A DNA stretch of 64,000 bases from NCBI GenBank assembly GCA_027604505.1, contig JADIIX010000082.1, positions 1 through 64,000 of the forward strand. The letters are read 5' to 3'. The position numbers and the translations under genes are program-made. Below are positions 9,977 to 21,870 of this stretch, piece after piece. The notes under the pieces were generated by a model, which was not told where the DNA came from, searched no databases, and saw only the letters and a program-made list of their open reading frames with translations. This DNA is from Gonapodya sp. JEL0774. Lineage: Eukaryota > Monoblepharomycota > Monoblepharidomycetes > Monoblepharidales > Gonapodyaceae. The stretch's first letter is position 1. Every line of letters begins with the position of its first letter.

Positions 9977-12355
9977 ATGTCTTCCAAGGACGTGGTACTT
10001 AATCTCTCCGCCAGTGAGCGAATCCTTGATTCAGATGTGATGGTTTTCAACCCACCCTCTTCTCTGTGCTGTCTCGTTCAGCTACGTCAAACTCCACGGC
10101 TGCACAGATACGATTTGATATTTTCGCCCTTCTTCCGCGGGAAATTGCTCTGTACATCGCGCAATTCCTCTTCGTTTTTGACTACGATGACCCACCATCG
10201 TGTCCGAAGGAGACAGACGGACAATGGCTCCGACCGCCCTCAACTTGGAGAGACTCCGTCACGAGCGTTTCTGGAGGTCCCACTGAGTCTAACCACTCTG
10301 ACGATACGCTTCTTGTAGAAGTTGGATCAGGAGGAGTCAGGAGGCCACCGCATTTACAGCTGCTCGGAGTTTCTGTCAACGCTCTGCTGGAGTTTTCGAT
10401 GGCGTCTAGGACCTGTTGGGAAATTGCGAACGACGAAGAAGTGTGGAAAGAGGCTTGGTGAGGAACTCGATTCATTCGTTCAAACCCGGGCGTTTTTACA
10501 CTTGTCTACCCCGTGAATTGTCAGTCGCTCGCTCCGAATGAGCAAGAATCAAGATATCCCGACCACTGCATCTGCGTCGTTAATTCATCCCCTGACTCCG
10601 TTCGCGCACCAGCCCCATACACTTGTCACAGAGTACCACCGGTTTCTGCGCTATTCCGCAGAGCGAAATGTCCAAGGATCAGCTGTCGCCAAGGAGGACG
10701 GTTGCTGCGATTCAAATCACACAGAGCGTAGATGTGACGATCGCTGCGATGGGATCACCGCTCGTCGTACAGTGGGAATAGACTCCTTTGTGCAGAACCT
10801 CACGGAAGTGATTCAACTCCGGCGACGGATATACGGGTTGGGAAGAGATAAAGAGATAGATTGGCTCATTGCGGACCAGTCTCTAGATGAACTCCAACTT
10901 GCCTACCACCTTGTTCTCCATCTTTCCTCCGCACCCGTACCTTACTTGTCTCCCGTCCCACCTTTCCAACCATCGGAAATACCGTATATTGAGGTGCCGT
11001 CGCTCAATCTACCTCCTTCATCACCTGACTCACGTCATCAGTGCGTATTTTCTTTCGATCGGTTTGGTGCTCCTCCTGACGATGTCTCACTACCGTACTA
11101 ATTCGCGCCAGTTCCACTCGGCCTGCTGTCAACAGTATCCATTCCGATCCGATTGCTCACTTCCCAACTGTCTATAAGCTCTCCTACACGACCATGGCCC
11201 ATGATCTCTCAAGGACTTTTGTGACTCGAGCGGAGTTGTGCTCTCTGGGCTGGTCATTTTCGTTCCGAAACCCAATGTGGTGGAGGCAGGCAGCTGGGAT
11301 GGTCGCTGGAGTCGATGCTACTGACAAAACTACTGTATGGGCAAAGGTGAGGAAGAAACAAGAGTGGACAAGCATATCTGTTCTTTGTTGATGGAGTGTT
11401 CACACTCTGCGTTGCGCACATAGTTTAGTGCAAATGGGCAATTCACAAGTGGTCTTTTCGAGGAAGGTGTTATCCTTAACTGGCGCTTCTTTGGGGACGA
11501 TGAAGAGCCACTGGCTATGCATTCTTATGTGTCGACACCGAACTCAAGCAACCCCGAACCCCGGCACATCTTCGCTTCAGATTGGACCTATGTCGGCCCC
11601 TGTGACACGGAGCTGCACTCTTCGTATGACGTTCGACCACGCTGGGTTCGCCGCTTTCTTGATGCTGTCACCGGATTGCTTCCAAGCCCGATCATCGAAG
11701 TGGCACGATCGATGTCCAGTTACTTGCCTGGTAGTGGAACTCAAAATGATGCAAATGTGACTGGTGGAAATGGTGAAGCTGGAAATCCACCGAGCCGAAC
11801 GCCAAGGTTGCTCGTGGACCGTTTCCTCTTGGGAACGGGTGCTTCAGTATCTCAATGGGCAGCTCGCACATTAGTGCGAGTCGCACATGGGGTTGCTCAT
11901 GGAGTTACTGATGCGATGGATTTGGTTGCATGGGGGATTGGAGTGCCGCGAAGGGTAACGAGGAGCGCCTCTAATGTTCCCGCCGAACCAGTGGTCGGCG
12001 GTCAAGATACGCTCGATGGAGTGTTGTCAACGGTAGCAGGAGAAGATTCGAGACCTCCAAGTGTGCTTCCGTTCGTGGATCCTGCGAGCGCTCCGAAAGA
12101 CGGCCGTACTCTCCAGCGCTCACCCAAAAGGAGGGTATTTAGGAGGCGAAGATTCATTCAGATTGAGAACTATCCACCCATAGCTGTGCGTAGGAAGCGA
12201 AATGGAGGCTGGTGAGTATTTAGCTGGTCTGGAAGTCGCTTGGAGTGATTGCGAGTTGTTCTCATGAATCCTTTGTGTGGCGATCTGGCAGGCTTCTCCT
12301 CAATCAGTTTGTTCTCTTTGAGTCAGTTGGTCCTTCGCATCCGGATTTTAGATAA
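9977..12355 (+). CDS. F-box protein
   Basis: Six exons: 9977-10013, 10082-10457, 10525-11040, 11136-11346, 11424-12211, 12292-12355, 663 residues. The F-box begins near residue 25 (LPREIALYIAQFL) and closes about 100 residues later with LLEFSMASRTCWEIANDEEVWKEAC; a low-complexity insert separates the halves. C-terminal blocks such as TRAELCSLGWSFSFRN, FEEGVILNWRFFGDD and GGWLLLNQFVLFESV recur in fungal F-box proteins of otherwise unknown target. F-box proteins bind Skp1 and present substrates to SCF ubiquitin ligase. The intron ending at 11135 has a good branch site (TACTAAT at about 11097). Starts 180 bp after galactokinase, same strand. Substrate unknown. Confidence 0.88.
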
Positions 12356-12645
12356 ACTCTGAATCTCAGAGAAAGCGGAATCGCGTGAAAGGCTTACGAC
12401 ACTTGCTGAAAGATTGCATATGATCGCAATTTGAAAGCGTCACTGCATTTTTTTGGGACCTGGAACCTTTTTTTTTTCTGACTTAGCAGTATTTGAATCT
12501 TTTTTGCCTTTGAAGCGCTGTTGCCCGTTTGGTTTCATCCCCTGTTGCATATGTAACGACAATGAATGATGGTTCGCATATCACGCGCATTATCCACAAT
12601 TGAGGACCATAATCGGACTCGCTTTTCATCGCTCAAATTGCAATT
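12356..12645. other. Short intergenic region
   Basis: Under 300 bases between the F-box gene and the LanC-like gene. AT-rich with T-runs near 12450-12480; nothing specific recognised. Confidence 0.4.
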
Positions 12646-14626
12646 ATGGCGCATCGACCTCGAAAAGTCAACAAAATGAACTACTTGGCCAATCCGTACC
12701 TAACCTACGCAGATTCATCCCATTCCCTCACTAAGCCTTTCTTGGAATCCAATCGCGCGGAACTGGAGTTGGAGCTCGACAGAACAGCCAACCAAATTGT
12801 GTCGAATGTATCACCGACGAATAATCACTCTGGGAAGCGGCCTGAATTAAATGCGTACACCGGTATGCGATCTCTAGCAGAAGAGTTTGTTGAAGCCATG
12901 TATATTTCAATTGATCACGACAGGCACTGCGGGAATCGCGCTTTCTTTTCTGAGGGTTCACAAAGCACTTCCTTCCATTACCTTTGAAGTGTTTGGCAAC
13001 ACAGTCTCTGCGCTCGTTCGTATTCTTTTGTTGTTTAAACGTGTAATTGCACATCCTCACTGCAATTCTAGGATCTCGCCCGAAAATACAGTACGATAGC
13101 CACATCCTATGTGTCTCAATCCACTCATTTTGCTTCAAACGGGATGTCGTTTCTGACCTCTAATGCAGGCGTTCTGGCTATTGCCAGCGTCATTGAATAC
13201 ACTCGCATTGCAACTTTCAGTGCTTCTGGACGCTACCAACCGGTCGATCGGGAAGTGATTGAACAGCATTCACTGTCGCTTGCTCGAACGGCTGTTTTCT
13301 CTGCTTTGGAACACCTTGACCCCTCGTCTCCTTCGGAACTAATGTATGGCAGATGTGGATTCCTGTACCTCCTTCGTTTTCTCACTTTCTATATCGGCAT
13401 CCAAAACATTGTTCGGGTTCTGCCAAACATCGCTGAAATATCTTCGTCTGTGCTGGTGTCTGTGTTGGAAGATGGTGCTCGCACTAGAAATGACATCAAT
13501 GTTCGTGCCACTCTCGACAACTTGTATGCTGTTTTGAAAGAGACTGAAACAACAGTGTCATCGGAGCCCGCTCAACTGCCAAAGACCTTTTGGACGTGGC
13601 ACGGGAAGGCGTATTTGGGTGCAGCACACGGGATCTCGGGCATAATTGGAGAACTTGCATGCTGGATACCCAAAGAAGCACGAATTGATGCAGTCTCGCG
13701 AGCGCACGAAGATGCATCTGAGTCTCCTCACATGGACATTTCTCACTCCCTTTCGGCACGTGTGCTGTCAGAAGTCGAAACACACTTCAGTTTTCTAACT
13801 TGTCTGCGAAGCTCCATGGATACTTTCCGTAACTCAACGCACACAGTCCTCGGTAACCTCCCCGCTCGCCTTGAAGACTGCTGTGGGATGGTCGAGGCGA
13901 AGGACTTGGTTCAGTGGTGTCATGGCGCTTCTGGATGGGTGCTGTCGTGTTTGAAGGGGTATGAGATCCTTGCGGACACGAAATGTTTGGAAGAAGCGCG
14001 CAAGGTGGCTGATGTTGTTTGGGAGAGAGGATTGCTCAAGAAAGGAGTCGGTATGTTTGAATATCAAATGTTATGGTGCCTTCACAGCTTGAGGAACAAC
14101 GGCACCGATGCCCTGTATATAGGACTGTGCCACGGCATTTCAGGAAATGCTTATGCTTTTCTTCACCTTTACTGGATGACTGGTGAAGTGGTGTATTTGA
14201 GTCGGAGTCTGAAGTTCGCTCAACAGGCTGCGAAGTGGAAGGTGGGTGCCTATGAACCTTATTTTGGACCATGTGATTTCCATCGTTTGCTCATGTGGAG
14301 TTTTGTGTTTTGCTCTACGTTTTTGCTGCGACGGTCTGATATCGCTTGCACGCTTTCATTACCACTCACAGCGCATGAACTTGCCGTCACCCGATCACCC
14401 AAATTCACTTTTTGAAGGGAACGCCGGGTATCTCTCTTTGTTGACTGACCTCTTGTATACGGTCGATCGTTGCCTCGGTCAACTGAACTGCGTTGGAGAA
14501 GATGAACAGGACACGGGGGAGACTCAGGTTGGGTTGGAGCAGACTGGAGTTAATATCGATTTTCCAAAGGTAGGGATGGGTTTCCCTGGTCAGATGGATG
14601 TACCAGGCTGGTGGGAGATGATGTGA
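12646..14626 (+). CDS. LanC-like protein (LANCL family)
   Basis: Five exons: 12646-12862, 12924-12988, 13072-14050, 14123-14241, 14372-14626, 544 residues. Hallmarks of the LanC toroid appear in order: NPYLTYADSSHSLTKPFLES at the N-terminus, YTGTAGIALSFLR, GAAHGISGIIGELA, the zinc ligands WCHGASGW (Cys) and GLCHGISGNAYAFL (Cys-His), and NSLFEGNAGYLSLLTDL near the end. Bacterial LanC cyclises lantibiotics; eukaryotic LANCLs bind zinc and add glutathione to dehydroamino acids in damaged proteins. All three zinc ligands are kept, so it is probably active. It is about 100 residues longer than animal LANCLs because of loops between the repeats. The intron 14051-14122 is 72 nt with no stop in frame, so a retained form would still be translatable. 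Confidence 0.92.
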
Positions 14627-15518
14627 ACGTTTCGGAGCGAATCCCGAGATCAAGAAACCTTTGAGCTATGCCATTCTATACCAAAATGCATTATTTGTGA
14701 TTTGTGTACCTTTGATTTCGAATTTGTGTGGAGAATTTTGTGAACGCGGCCGTTGCGCCGCTGAACTGCCATCTGAATATTCGCAAACTGGATAGTTCGA
14801 CGTGTATTAGATAAGAAAAATTGTACTATACTTAGTCAAATCTTATTTTTCTATTAGTGTGTCCTTTCAGGGACGAGGAGAACTGAGTCCATTTCCCCGC
14901 GGAAAACCATACATTAAGTGATTGGGAGAGTTCACAGATCAGATCTCAAGTTGGTGGAGTCGCATGTGGTGAACAATCATTTAAAACTCATGTCTTCATC
15001 TTTTTGTTTCCCCATCACTGTCCCCCTGTGGATGTTCGTGTGAACAGCGAGTTGCGTGAGATCCCGGATTGCTGCCACCAAAGCAAGACACCCATACGAT
15101 GCAGCCTTGATTTTTGAGCTGCCTCTCATTTGTGTCGACGATTCATTTCCCCTAGCTTTCCGCACGTTCGCAACACCGAATTTGGAGCTCTAACCAACAG
15201 ATCTTCCCCAACGGTAAGACCCCCCAACGAGAACCCTGTTTCACCAAAGATCGTGTGGGGCTCGATATCGTCCTGTGTCACACACATTCGAGCTCAGCTG
15301 CGTATTGTGGGAGGGGCCTATACTGCCGAGTGAAGTCAGGGAAGGTGGATTGTGGCACCGACGGACTTCGATGTGGGGAATATCAAAGACAATTTTGTAG
15401 ACGCGCTCACTTCCAAATGTTGTTGTGATCATTAGCAGCGTGCTTCTTTGAAAAGTCCCTTCGGCTAAGGTTGCTTGGGAAACAACTGAGGTTTGGGTAC
15501 ACTGTCACTGCTCTCTGC
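14627..15518. other. Intergenic, no supported gene
   Basis: About 0.9 kb between the LanC-like gene and the next gene on the same strand. Several small open frames on both strands lack domain features or conserved splice logic. Part may be 5' UTR of the following gene. Confidence 0.45.
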
Positions 15519-17457
15519 ATGGACTTCCAAACTCCAACTCGAGTGCCCAACCATCTTGAGTTTATGCTTCGCGAAGAGAACATTCCCACGTCCATCCCTC
15601 TTAAAGGCGTGCCGGCCATCACTGGGACCAGACCTTCTCTCCGTCCACGGGCACCCCCTCCTCCAACCTACAGCTCTCTTCCTGAATCCGAGAACCCTCG
15701 GCGGTCGCATCGCGAGGATGACAAATTCGACTATAATCAAGATGACTCAGGGGTCGAAAAAGACATCAGGCTGTGTGGCTACTACGGTATTCACGAACTC
15801 GGAACCGTGGTGTCCCTGTCTGTGACTGGGCTATCAGCAGCTGTGCTCACAGCATGGATCGGGAGATGCGCATCAGTATGTTTGGAGCCTAAGATTGTTA
15901 CTCGGCCTGTCGTCTTTTGGTGATTGAATTGATCTCGGTTACTTGTGTACAGGAGTGGGGAAGGCTTTTGATGGCCACTCCAGCAAGACGAGCCGCCCTG
16001 ATATTGTCCTTTCTCACTGCAATGATTTCTTACTCGACACTCCGACAAGCTGTGAGTTCGTGTCCCTGGTGTTCCGGACTGAGGCCCCAATTTGTTCACC
16101 CGCACCGAAACATATTTTACCCCACACTACTTCCATCGAACCCCTGAGCCAGGTTGGGCTGATCTACACCTCATTCCACCACAAAAAACTTATGGCAGTT
16201 CGACTTGCGCGCCTCCTCGACCTCTCCCCGTCGCCTCAAGCACCTGCGCAACCTATCCACCGCATCCTCGTTCTCCCTGCCTGCCGAAATCTTGTCGCTA
16301 ATGCTGTCGTACTAGAGTGCATGCGGCTGGGTCGAAACCACGATGAGGTGTCTGTTGTGGTCTGTGATGACACTTTGGAAATGTCGGAAGTAGAGGAAAT
16401 GCAGTGTCTCGAACAAACGAGAGTCGAAGGCGCAGATGAGCGCATGCTTGAGTTTGTTCGAGTTACCCCAGATGGCGTGGGCGTTCCTGGATGGACCACA
16501 TCCGACGCAGGAGAGGATTTGGGCCTCGGCGGCGTGCTCGTGAGCTCAACGTCCCGAATTGCCTCCAGCGCCATCGGAGCCCCTGGTGTCTCATCTTTCT
16601 CGTCGGGTGGCGGAGCATCTCAGATGGACGTGGATTCTGGAAACCTCACAGACTCGTCCGCTTCGGATTCAACAGTTTCAGGGCAAGTTGGGTCTCGGAG
16701 CTATAGGCCTTCCATGGCCCCACGGTCTGGCAGCAGTGCTGGCTCCGTTTCAACTTCAATCTCGTCTTTGCCCCTCCGTCCTTCCACGCCTCTGAGCAAC
16801 AACCACAACCGGGACTCGTCCGCCTCGTCCACCGCGTCACCCACCAGTTACAACCAACAACTCTGGAGCTCCTCCTCGTCACTGCCCTCGTCCTACCCCC
16901 TACCGTCGTCTGGCACAACAAACCCAACTGCCTCACCTCGCGTCCCGTCAGCACCGTCCCCCACACCCCCTCTCCTTCTTCGCCTCCCCTTCCGTGACGC
17001 CTCCTTTGATGCAGTTATCTGCTCCTTCCTCCCTTCTCTTCTCCACAGTCCTCATTTCTCTAATTCTCACTCCCGCCTCCTCCGTCTTCGGGCCCTTCGG
17101 GAGCTTGCCCGACTTGTGCGCGATGGGGGGACCTTAATTGTCTGGGATGTGGAACATGTGGACTCAGAGTATCGGCAGGGACTTGAAGCGATGCGGTATG
17201 GAGATCGAGAACGTGGACTTGTGGAGGGTGAAGGGGACGTGGGTACGGACTGGGACGGTTGGGTCGCCCCTGGGGACCGAGGGGTGACCGGGACGGGCAT
17301 TGGTGCAGGTGTGGGTGCAGGTGTTGGTCTGAAAGCGGTAGCACGGGTTCCGCAGCGAGATGGCGAGGTGATGTTTGAACGTGTGTGGTGTACGGAGGGG
17401 GAGGTGGCATTTGGAGGTTTGGACAGTCGGGCGGTCCTCGCTGTGAAGCGGGCGTGA
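15519..17457 (+). CDS. Orphan protein, hydrophobic N-terminal half, methyltransferase-like C-terminus
   Basis: Model: 15519-15875, 15953-16051, 16153-17457, 586 residues; donors GTATGT and GTGAGT and phase agree at both junctions. The first 120 residues are polar with a hydrophobic end. Residues about 100-160 are hydrophobic and could form one or two membrane helices (LSAAVLTAWIGR, ALILSFLTAMISYSTL). A long Ser/Thr/Pro-rich linker follows. The C-terminus contains LRLPFRDASFDAVICSFLPS and RALRELARLVRDGGTLIVWD, the post-II and post-III pattern of class I methyltransferases of the Trm9/Methyltransf_11 type, but the glycine-rich SAM loop (DxGxGxG) is not visible. The function is therefore unknown; it could be a degenerate or unusual methyltransferase. 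No other part of the protein was recognised. Confidence 0.6.
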
Positions 17458-19700
17458 AACGATGTGCTCATAATCAGGACTTCAACAACAAGGGTTGTTG
17501 GAGGGAAGACGTCGGCGACAGGGTTAGAGCTTCGTTCGCGGGGAACGCCGCGCGAACGACGTTTATGGACGTTATGATGGCAGATTTGCACTGTGACATC
17601 ATCTCCTTCAAACGGACTTTATCGTTATCATTCTTTTTTGAACGCTCTTTTCTGCTTCTTATTCACAAGTTACCACAGTCAATTCACGGGACGGACGATT
17701 CGATCGATCTGCACAGTGCGAGGTTGAATGCCAACTAAGAAACGGAATGCATGACAACCAGTAATCGACTCCGAGGGTTCGATGAGAGGGAGGAATGAGT
17801 TGCATGGACGGAAATCGTGGACAGACGACATTACCGAAGAACGGAAGGATTTGCTTTCTTTGTCACTTCTACACACATGAGACATACAATATGATTCATT
17901 TCTTTGATCATCTTAAATCTCATGATTTACGCGTGCCACCCACGGGCCGTGAGAATCCTTGTGAGGGTGCTTAGCCCCACTAACAACCCCATGACGGCGT
18001 GAAGGGTGTGAGTAGTAGAGGGTTTATGAAGTGTTTTGTGAAAAGATGAACTGTAGCAAGGGCAAGATGAAGAGGATCGGACCAAAGTCCGTGAACGACT
18101 GTGACGCGTTAATAAAAATGTGTCGTGTCGAAAGCGCACAAGGCTTCCTGAATGCTATCCCGGCCCCCTTCGATACGATATTTCTTTATTGCATTGGAAT
18201 GACCCGCCCCTTGCCCGCAGTGGAAGCCAGATGAAGGGGGACGGGCATGCACAGAAAGAAAAGTTCAGCGATAGATCAACAGCCGCAAGTGGAGGCACGA
18301 AGACCGCAGCGTGTGCGACCGTGGCGGAGACCGACCGGCGTCCATACGTAGTTCCAAACGAGAAAACCCGAGTGCACTGACTCAAGAGGAATTCAGCAGT
18401 CTTGGATTGGCAATCTTGGATTGCGTAGGCCCCAGTCGTCATCTGTGGTGGCCAGATATGACGACACTGGGCACCCACAAAAACGGGAACTTGAGAGACG
18501 CAGTGAACTCAACGAAGCCGCATTTCACAGGCATTCGTTGGTTCGACCTTCCCGCATAACCCGCAATGATCCAGACACAATGGGAAGGCCAGCCACCCAC
18601 TCCCCCTCAAACCAGAACTCCCAGGTGACAGACAATTCGATTAGCCCACCTGATCTCCCCGCGAGAGTGGCGGGTATCCCCAAACAGTTTGGTCCAAGCG
18701 ACTTGGGTCAATGCAATGCACGACGGAGACAAATTGATTTATACGCCTTGCGGTATACACGGGGGTGAGTGCGTCGTCCATTGGCAAGTTGAAGCAACAG
18801 CGTGGCCCAAACCCGACTAGTGGACGAGACAGGTGTCCTTGGCTGGCGAACATCAACGCTCGTAGTGTTTCCCCACATATATAGTGGCCAGACGAGACGC
18901 ATGTGGGGGTGTGGTTAGTGTGTCCTGTGTACGAGCCTCCGCGACCCAAAGTGACTCGGATCATACTGCGAATAATTGGGTTGGCTCGCCGTCAGCCGGG
19001 GAAGTGACCCGACACAACGGCACCGATCACCCCCAATGTATGGACTGGCGAGGTCGAAGTAGCGAGCTCGGGTCATCCTGAGGGAGGGGAACAGCGAAAC
19101 GACCACGGAATAGAGAACATAATGTGCAAGTCGGGGGTTACGTTGAGCGTCCAAACTGCATGCGAGAAGAAGAAATCCAAACCCGACTTGAAACATCCTA
19201 CGCATGATCTTGGTTAGGGCCGTTGAGTCAACTGCAGTTGTAGCTAGACAGGGCAAACCAGCAGCCTCGACAAAATAACTGATAGTCCCAGCGAACAAAA
19301 TAACTGATACTCCCAGCAAACTGGGCCTGACATTGCAAACGATAACAACACCGACAACGACAATCACAGCGGAGTGTGCGGCGCTAGTGTGGTGATCGTT
19401 TGCCGAAAAAAGAACCCGAACCGACAGAAACTTTTCTATGAGCGATCGTAACTAGAATAAGCCCGGCCCATGACGTGAGGTGATCAGTTACGAGCGCAAG
19501 GTCCCGCAAAAGTGCAGGATTGCAAGGCCAAATTGGCTCGAATGACAAGTGGAGGACGACGACAACAACAACGGACACGGTACGTTCGGTTGAATGCAAG
19601 GTGGACGGGTTTAGCATCCCAAAGTTCAAGAATGTGCAGTGCGCCCATACAGTTTGGAAAAAGCAAGCGAGAGTGAGTGAGCCAACCGAACTCGATCTGT
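17458..19700. other. Gene-poor region
   Basis: No open frame here has a recognisable domain or exon structure. Two weak relatives of the satellite core found further on occur at about 18421-18487 and 18975-19040. Otherwise nothing was recognised. Confidence 0.5.
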
Positions 19701-21170
19701 TTGCCGACATCATGAAGTGGCCCTCCCACCCGTGCGAGGCACGGCAGCGAAGACGCCCAAAAAATTGATAATCGCGTGAAATGAAATCAAAGACGGGCGA
19801 ATTCAGAACGCCGGCGGCAGGGGTTCACAATAAAGAGCATGGCGATGATTGTGCTGGTTCGACCACTGATTTGAGCTAGGGAGCGCATTCATCCTGAGTG
19901 CGGTTTAAGTTGACCCGCATCCGTGGTCGCGGTAGACGGCGGTCGGGGCACCCACAAAAACGGAAAACGGAGATCCGTGGCGAGAGTCCGAGCCGATCAC
20001 ATATGCACAGTGTGTACATGGTGTGAATGCGTCCAGCATGCAAAGTTCCAACGAGAGCTCGCTCTCACACAGGCCTTCCTGGATTGGCTGGCCTGTCTGT
20101 TGTGGTGAGACACGACAGCGCTGCCGTCCACAAAATTCGGTGCGGTGTCGATCGAATCAAACGCGGGTCAGCCAGAGTGCCGGCGGTACTAGCAACGAGA
20201 CCGGGGCCTTGTATGTGCGCCTCGTGCGGTGGTTTCAGCGAGAGAGCGAATCCACTCCCGATAAATAAATTTATTCTCTTTGGCTGGCCCAGCCGCCGTG
20301 GTCGTAGACGACGGTCGGGGCAACCACAAAGGAGGAACATCGAAATCAGAATCGTGAAGTCGGATAGGATGACGAACACACAGTGTATACGCGGGGTGAT
20401 TGAATCCTGCCTGGAAGGACAATGCGAAAGGCGGTCAAAGGCCGTCCGAGGCCGATCACGATGCACCGATGGCTTGGGTTAGCCCGCCTGTACGTTGCGA
20501 TGAGACACAACAGCGGAGCCGCCAACAAAACTCGGAGCGTTGATTCTTTGGTTGGGCCGGCCTCCGTGGTCGTGGACGCATTCACAAGGGAGCAACATCG
20601 AGATCCAATTTGTGGAGTCGGATTGGATCACAAACGTGACAAAAACTTGGGTAAGCCCGCCTGTCCGTGGTGGCGAGACACGACAGCGGAGCCGACCACA
20701 AAAGTCGGAGAGAGTTCACGCAAATCGAACGACAGGCGGGTAAGTTTCCGCGCCGGTGGTACTGACAACAAGACCGAATACGAGACCGACCACTAAAATG
20801 ACAAAAGGAGCGCGTGGTACCATTTACGCGAGGTGAAAGCGTCCAGTTTTAAAATTCGAAACGAGAGAGCCAACGAGATACCGAGTCGAGACATCAAGCG
20901 ATGAGCAGCTGAATGTGATTGATTGGCACGCTACCCGCGTGGCAGAACACTACGGTGGTAGGGGCACGCCACAAAATTGGGCAAAATAGACTGGAGCCGC
21001 GAATCGGATCGAAACACATGTTCACAGTGTGTGGCGTCTTGCGTGTCAAACCTGCCAGCGAGAGAGGCCACTCAATGCCGAGTCGAGCCATTAACCAAGC
21101 TCTTCGGTTGGCACCCGCGCCCGTGGTAACGACACGGCGGAAGGCGAGACCGACCAAAAAAAGGAAACCG
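19700..21170 (+). repeat. Degenerate satellite-like tandem repeat, period about 170-200 nt
   Basis: A core of about 55-65 nt recurs: TTGGGT(A)AGCCCGCCTG, then CCGTGGTGGCGAGACACGACAGC, then a GAGCCGACCACAAAAxTCGG-like end. Copies are seen near 19716-19767, 19910-19963, 20081-20141, 20280-20332, 20473-20535, 20646-20709, 20920-20981 and 21101-21163. Start-to-start spacings are 194, 171, 199, 193, 173, 274 and 181 nt. Between the cores a second module recurs, containing CACAGTGTGTA, GCGTCCAGCATGC-like and AACGAGAGAGCCAACGAGAT-like pieces (about 20005, 20380, 20805, 21015). Copies are strongly diverged and no copy codes for protein. The spacing near nucleosome length is noted only as an observation. 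Confidence 0.7.
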
Positions 21171-21724
21171 AGAATCGAAGCGTGCGTTGGATCGGATCGC
21201 ACAGGGCGCGACGACGATGACGAGCCAACGAGAAGTGAAGGGCGACAGACCTGGACGTGGCGGACGAGCAGCGACATGGGCTTGCGTTGAGTGACAGAGT
21301 CCTGTACCGGTGCGCATAATGGAGTAGAATTTCGGCGGGGCGAGAGACGGGCGTAAGGGACGCGACGGTGAGAGGGTGGAGAGGTTGATCATGTCAGTAA
21401 ACCACGCAATAGGTCATGCGGTTCGAACAATCACAAGAGCACAAGGGAGAGACCACCACCACACACGACCACACAGAAGCAAACAAATCCTGTCCGTCCA
21501 AACATTTCCATGGACGGCCGCCTGCTCAGCCACCCGACACCTTCCCTCCCGTCGGGTCTCTATCTCCCCCATATCTCCAACCCAACCACATTCCACACCA
21601 CCGGGTAGGTTCTCCCCTTATGACCACGACCGTCCCCTTTCCAAGCCCCGTGGATCCCTCCGACTGCACCCCGATCGCGTCCGTACCGCACGCAAAAAGG
21701 GGCGCCCCTGCACGCGACCGGTGC

Positions 21725-21870
21725 GGGGAGGTGGGGGGGCCGGGCGGGGCGGGGGCGTACGGGGACCCGGGTGGGGGGGTGGGACGGTTGGAGGGGGGTG
21801 GAGGGTGTTTTTGCATCATTGGCGGATGGGCGCGGGGTGTGGGGGTGGTTGGGGTTCGTGGGGTGGGGAG
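21725..21870 (+). other. G-rich tract with quadruplex potential
   Basis: The plus strand has many G-runs of 3-7 in close succession (for example GAGGTGGGGGGGCCGGGCGG from about 21729), separated by short loops, over about 150 nt. This meets the usual G3+N1-7 quadruplex pattern several times. Preceded by a C/T-rich, A-poor stretch from about 21480. Confidence 0.7.

Noticed and set aside
15465-15740. Antisense open frame opposite the orphan methyltransferase-like gene
   Set aside because: No domain or splice context; the plus-strand exon has phased splice sites to the downstream exons.
19700-21170. CRISPR array
   Set aside because: Repeats are long, diverged and irregular, without constant spacers, and the DNA is eukaryotic.
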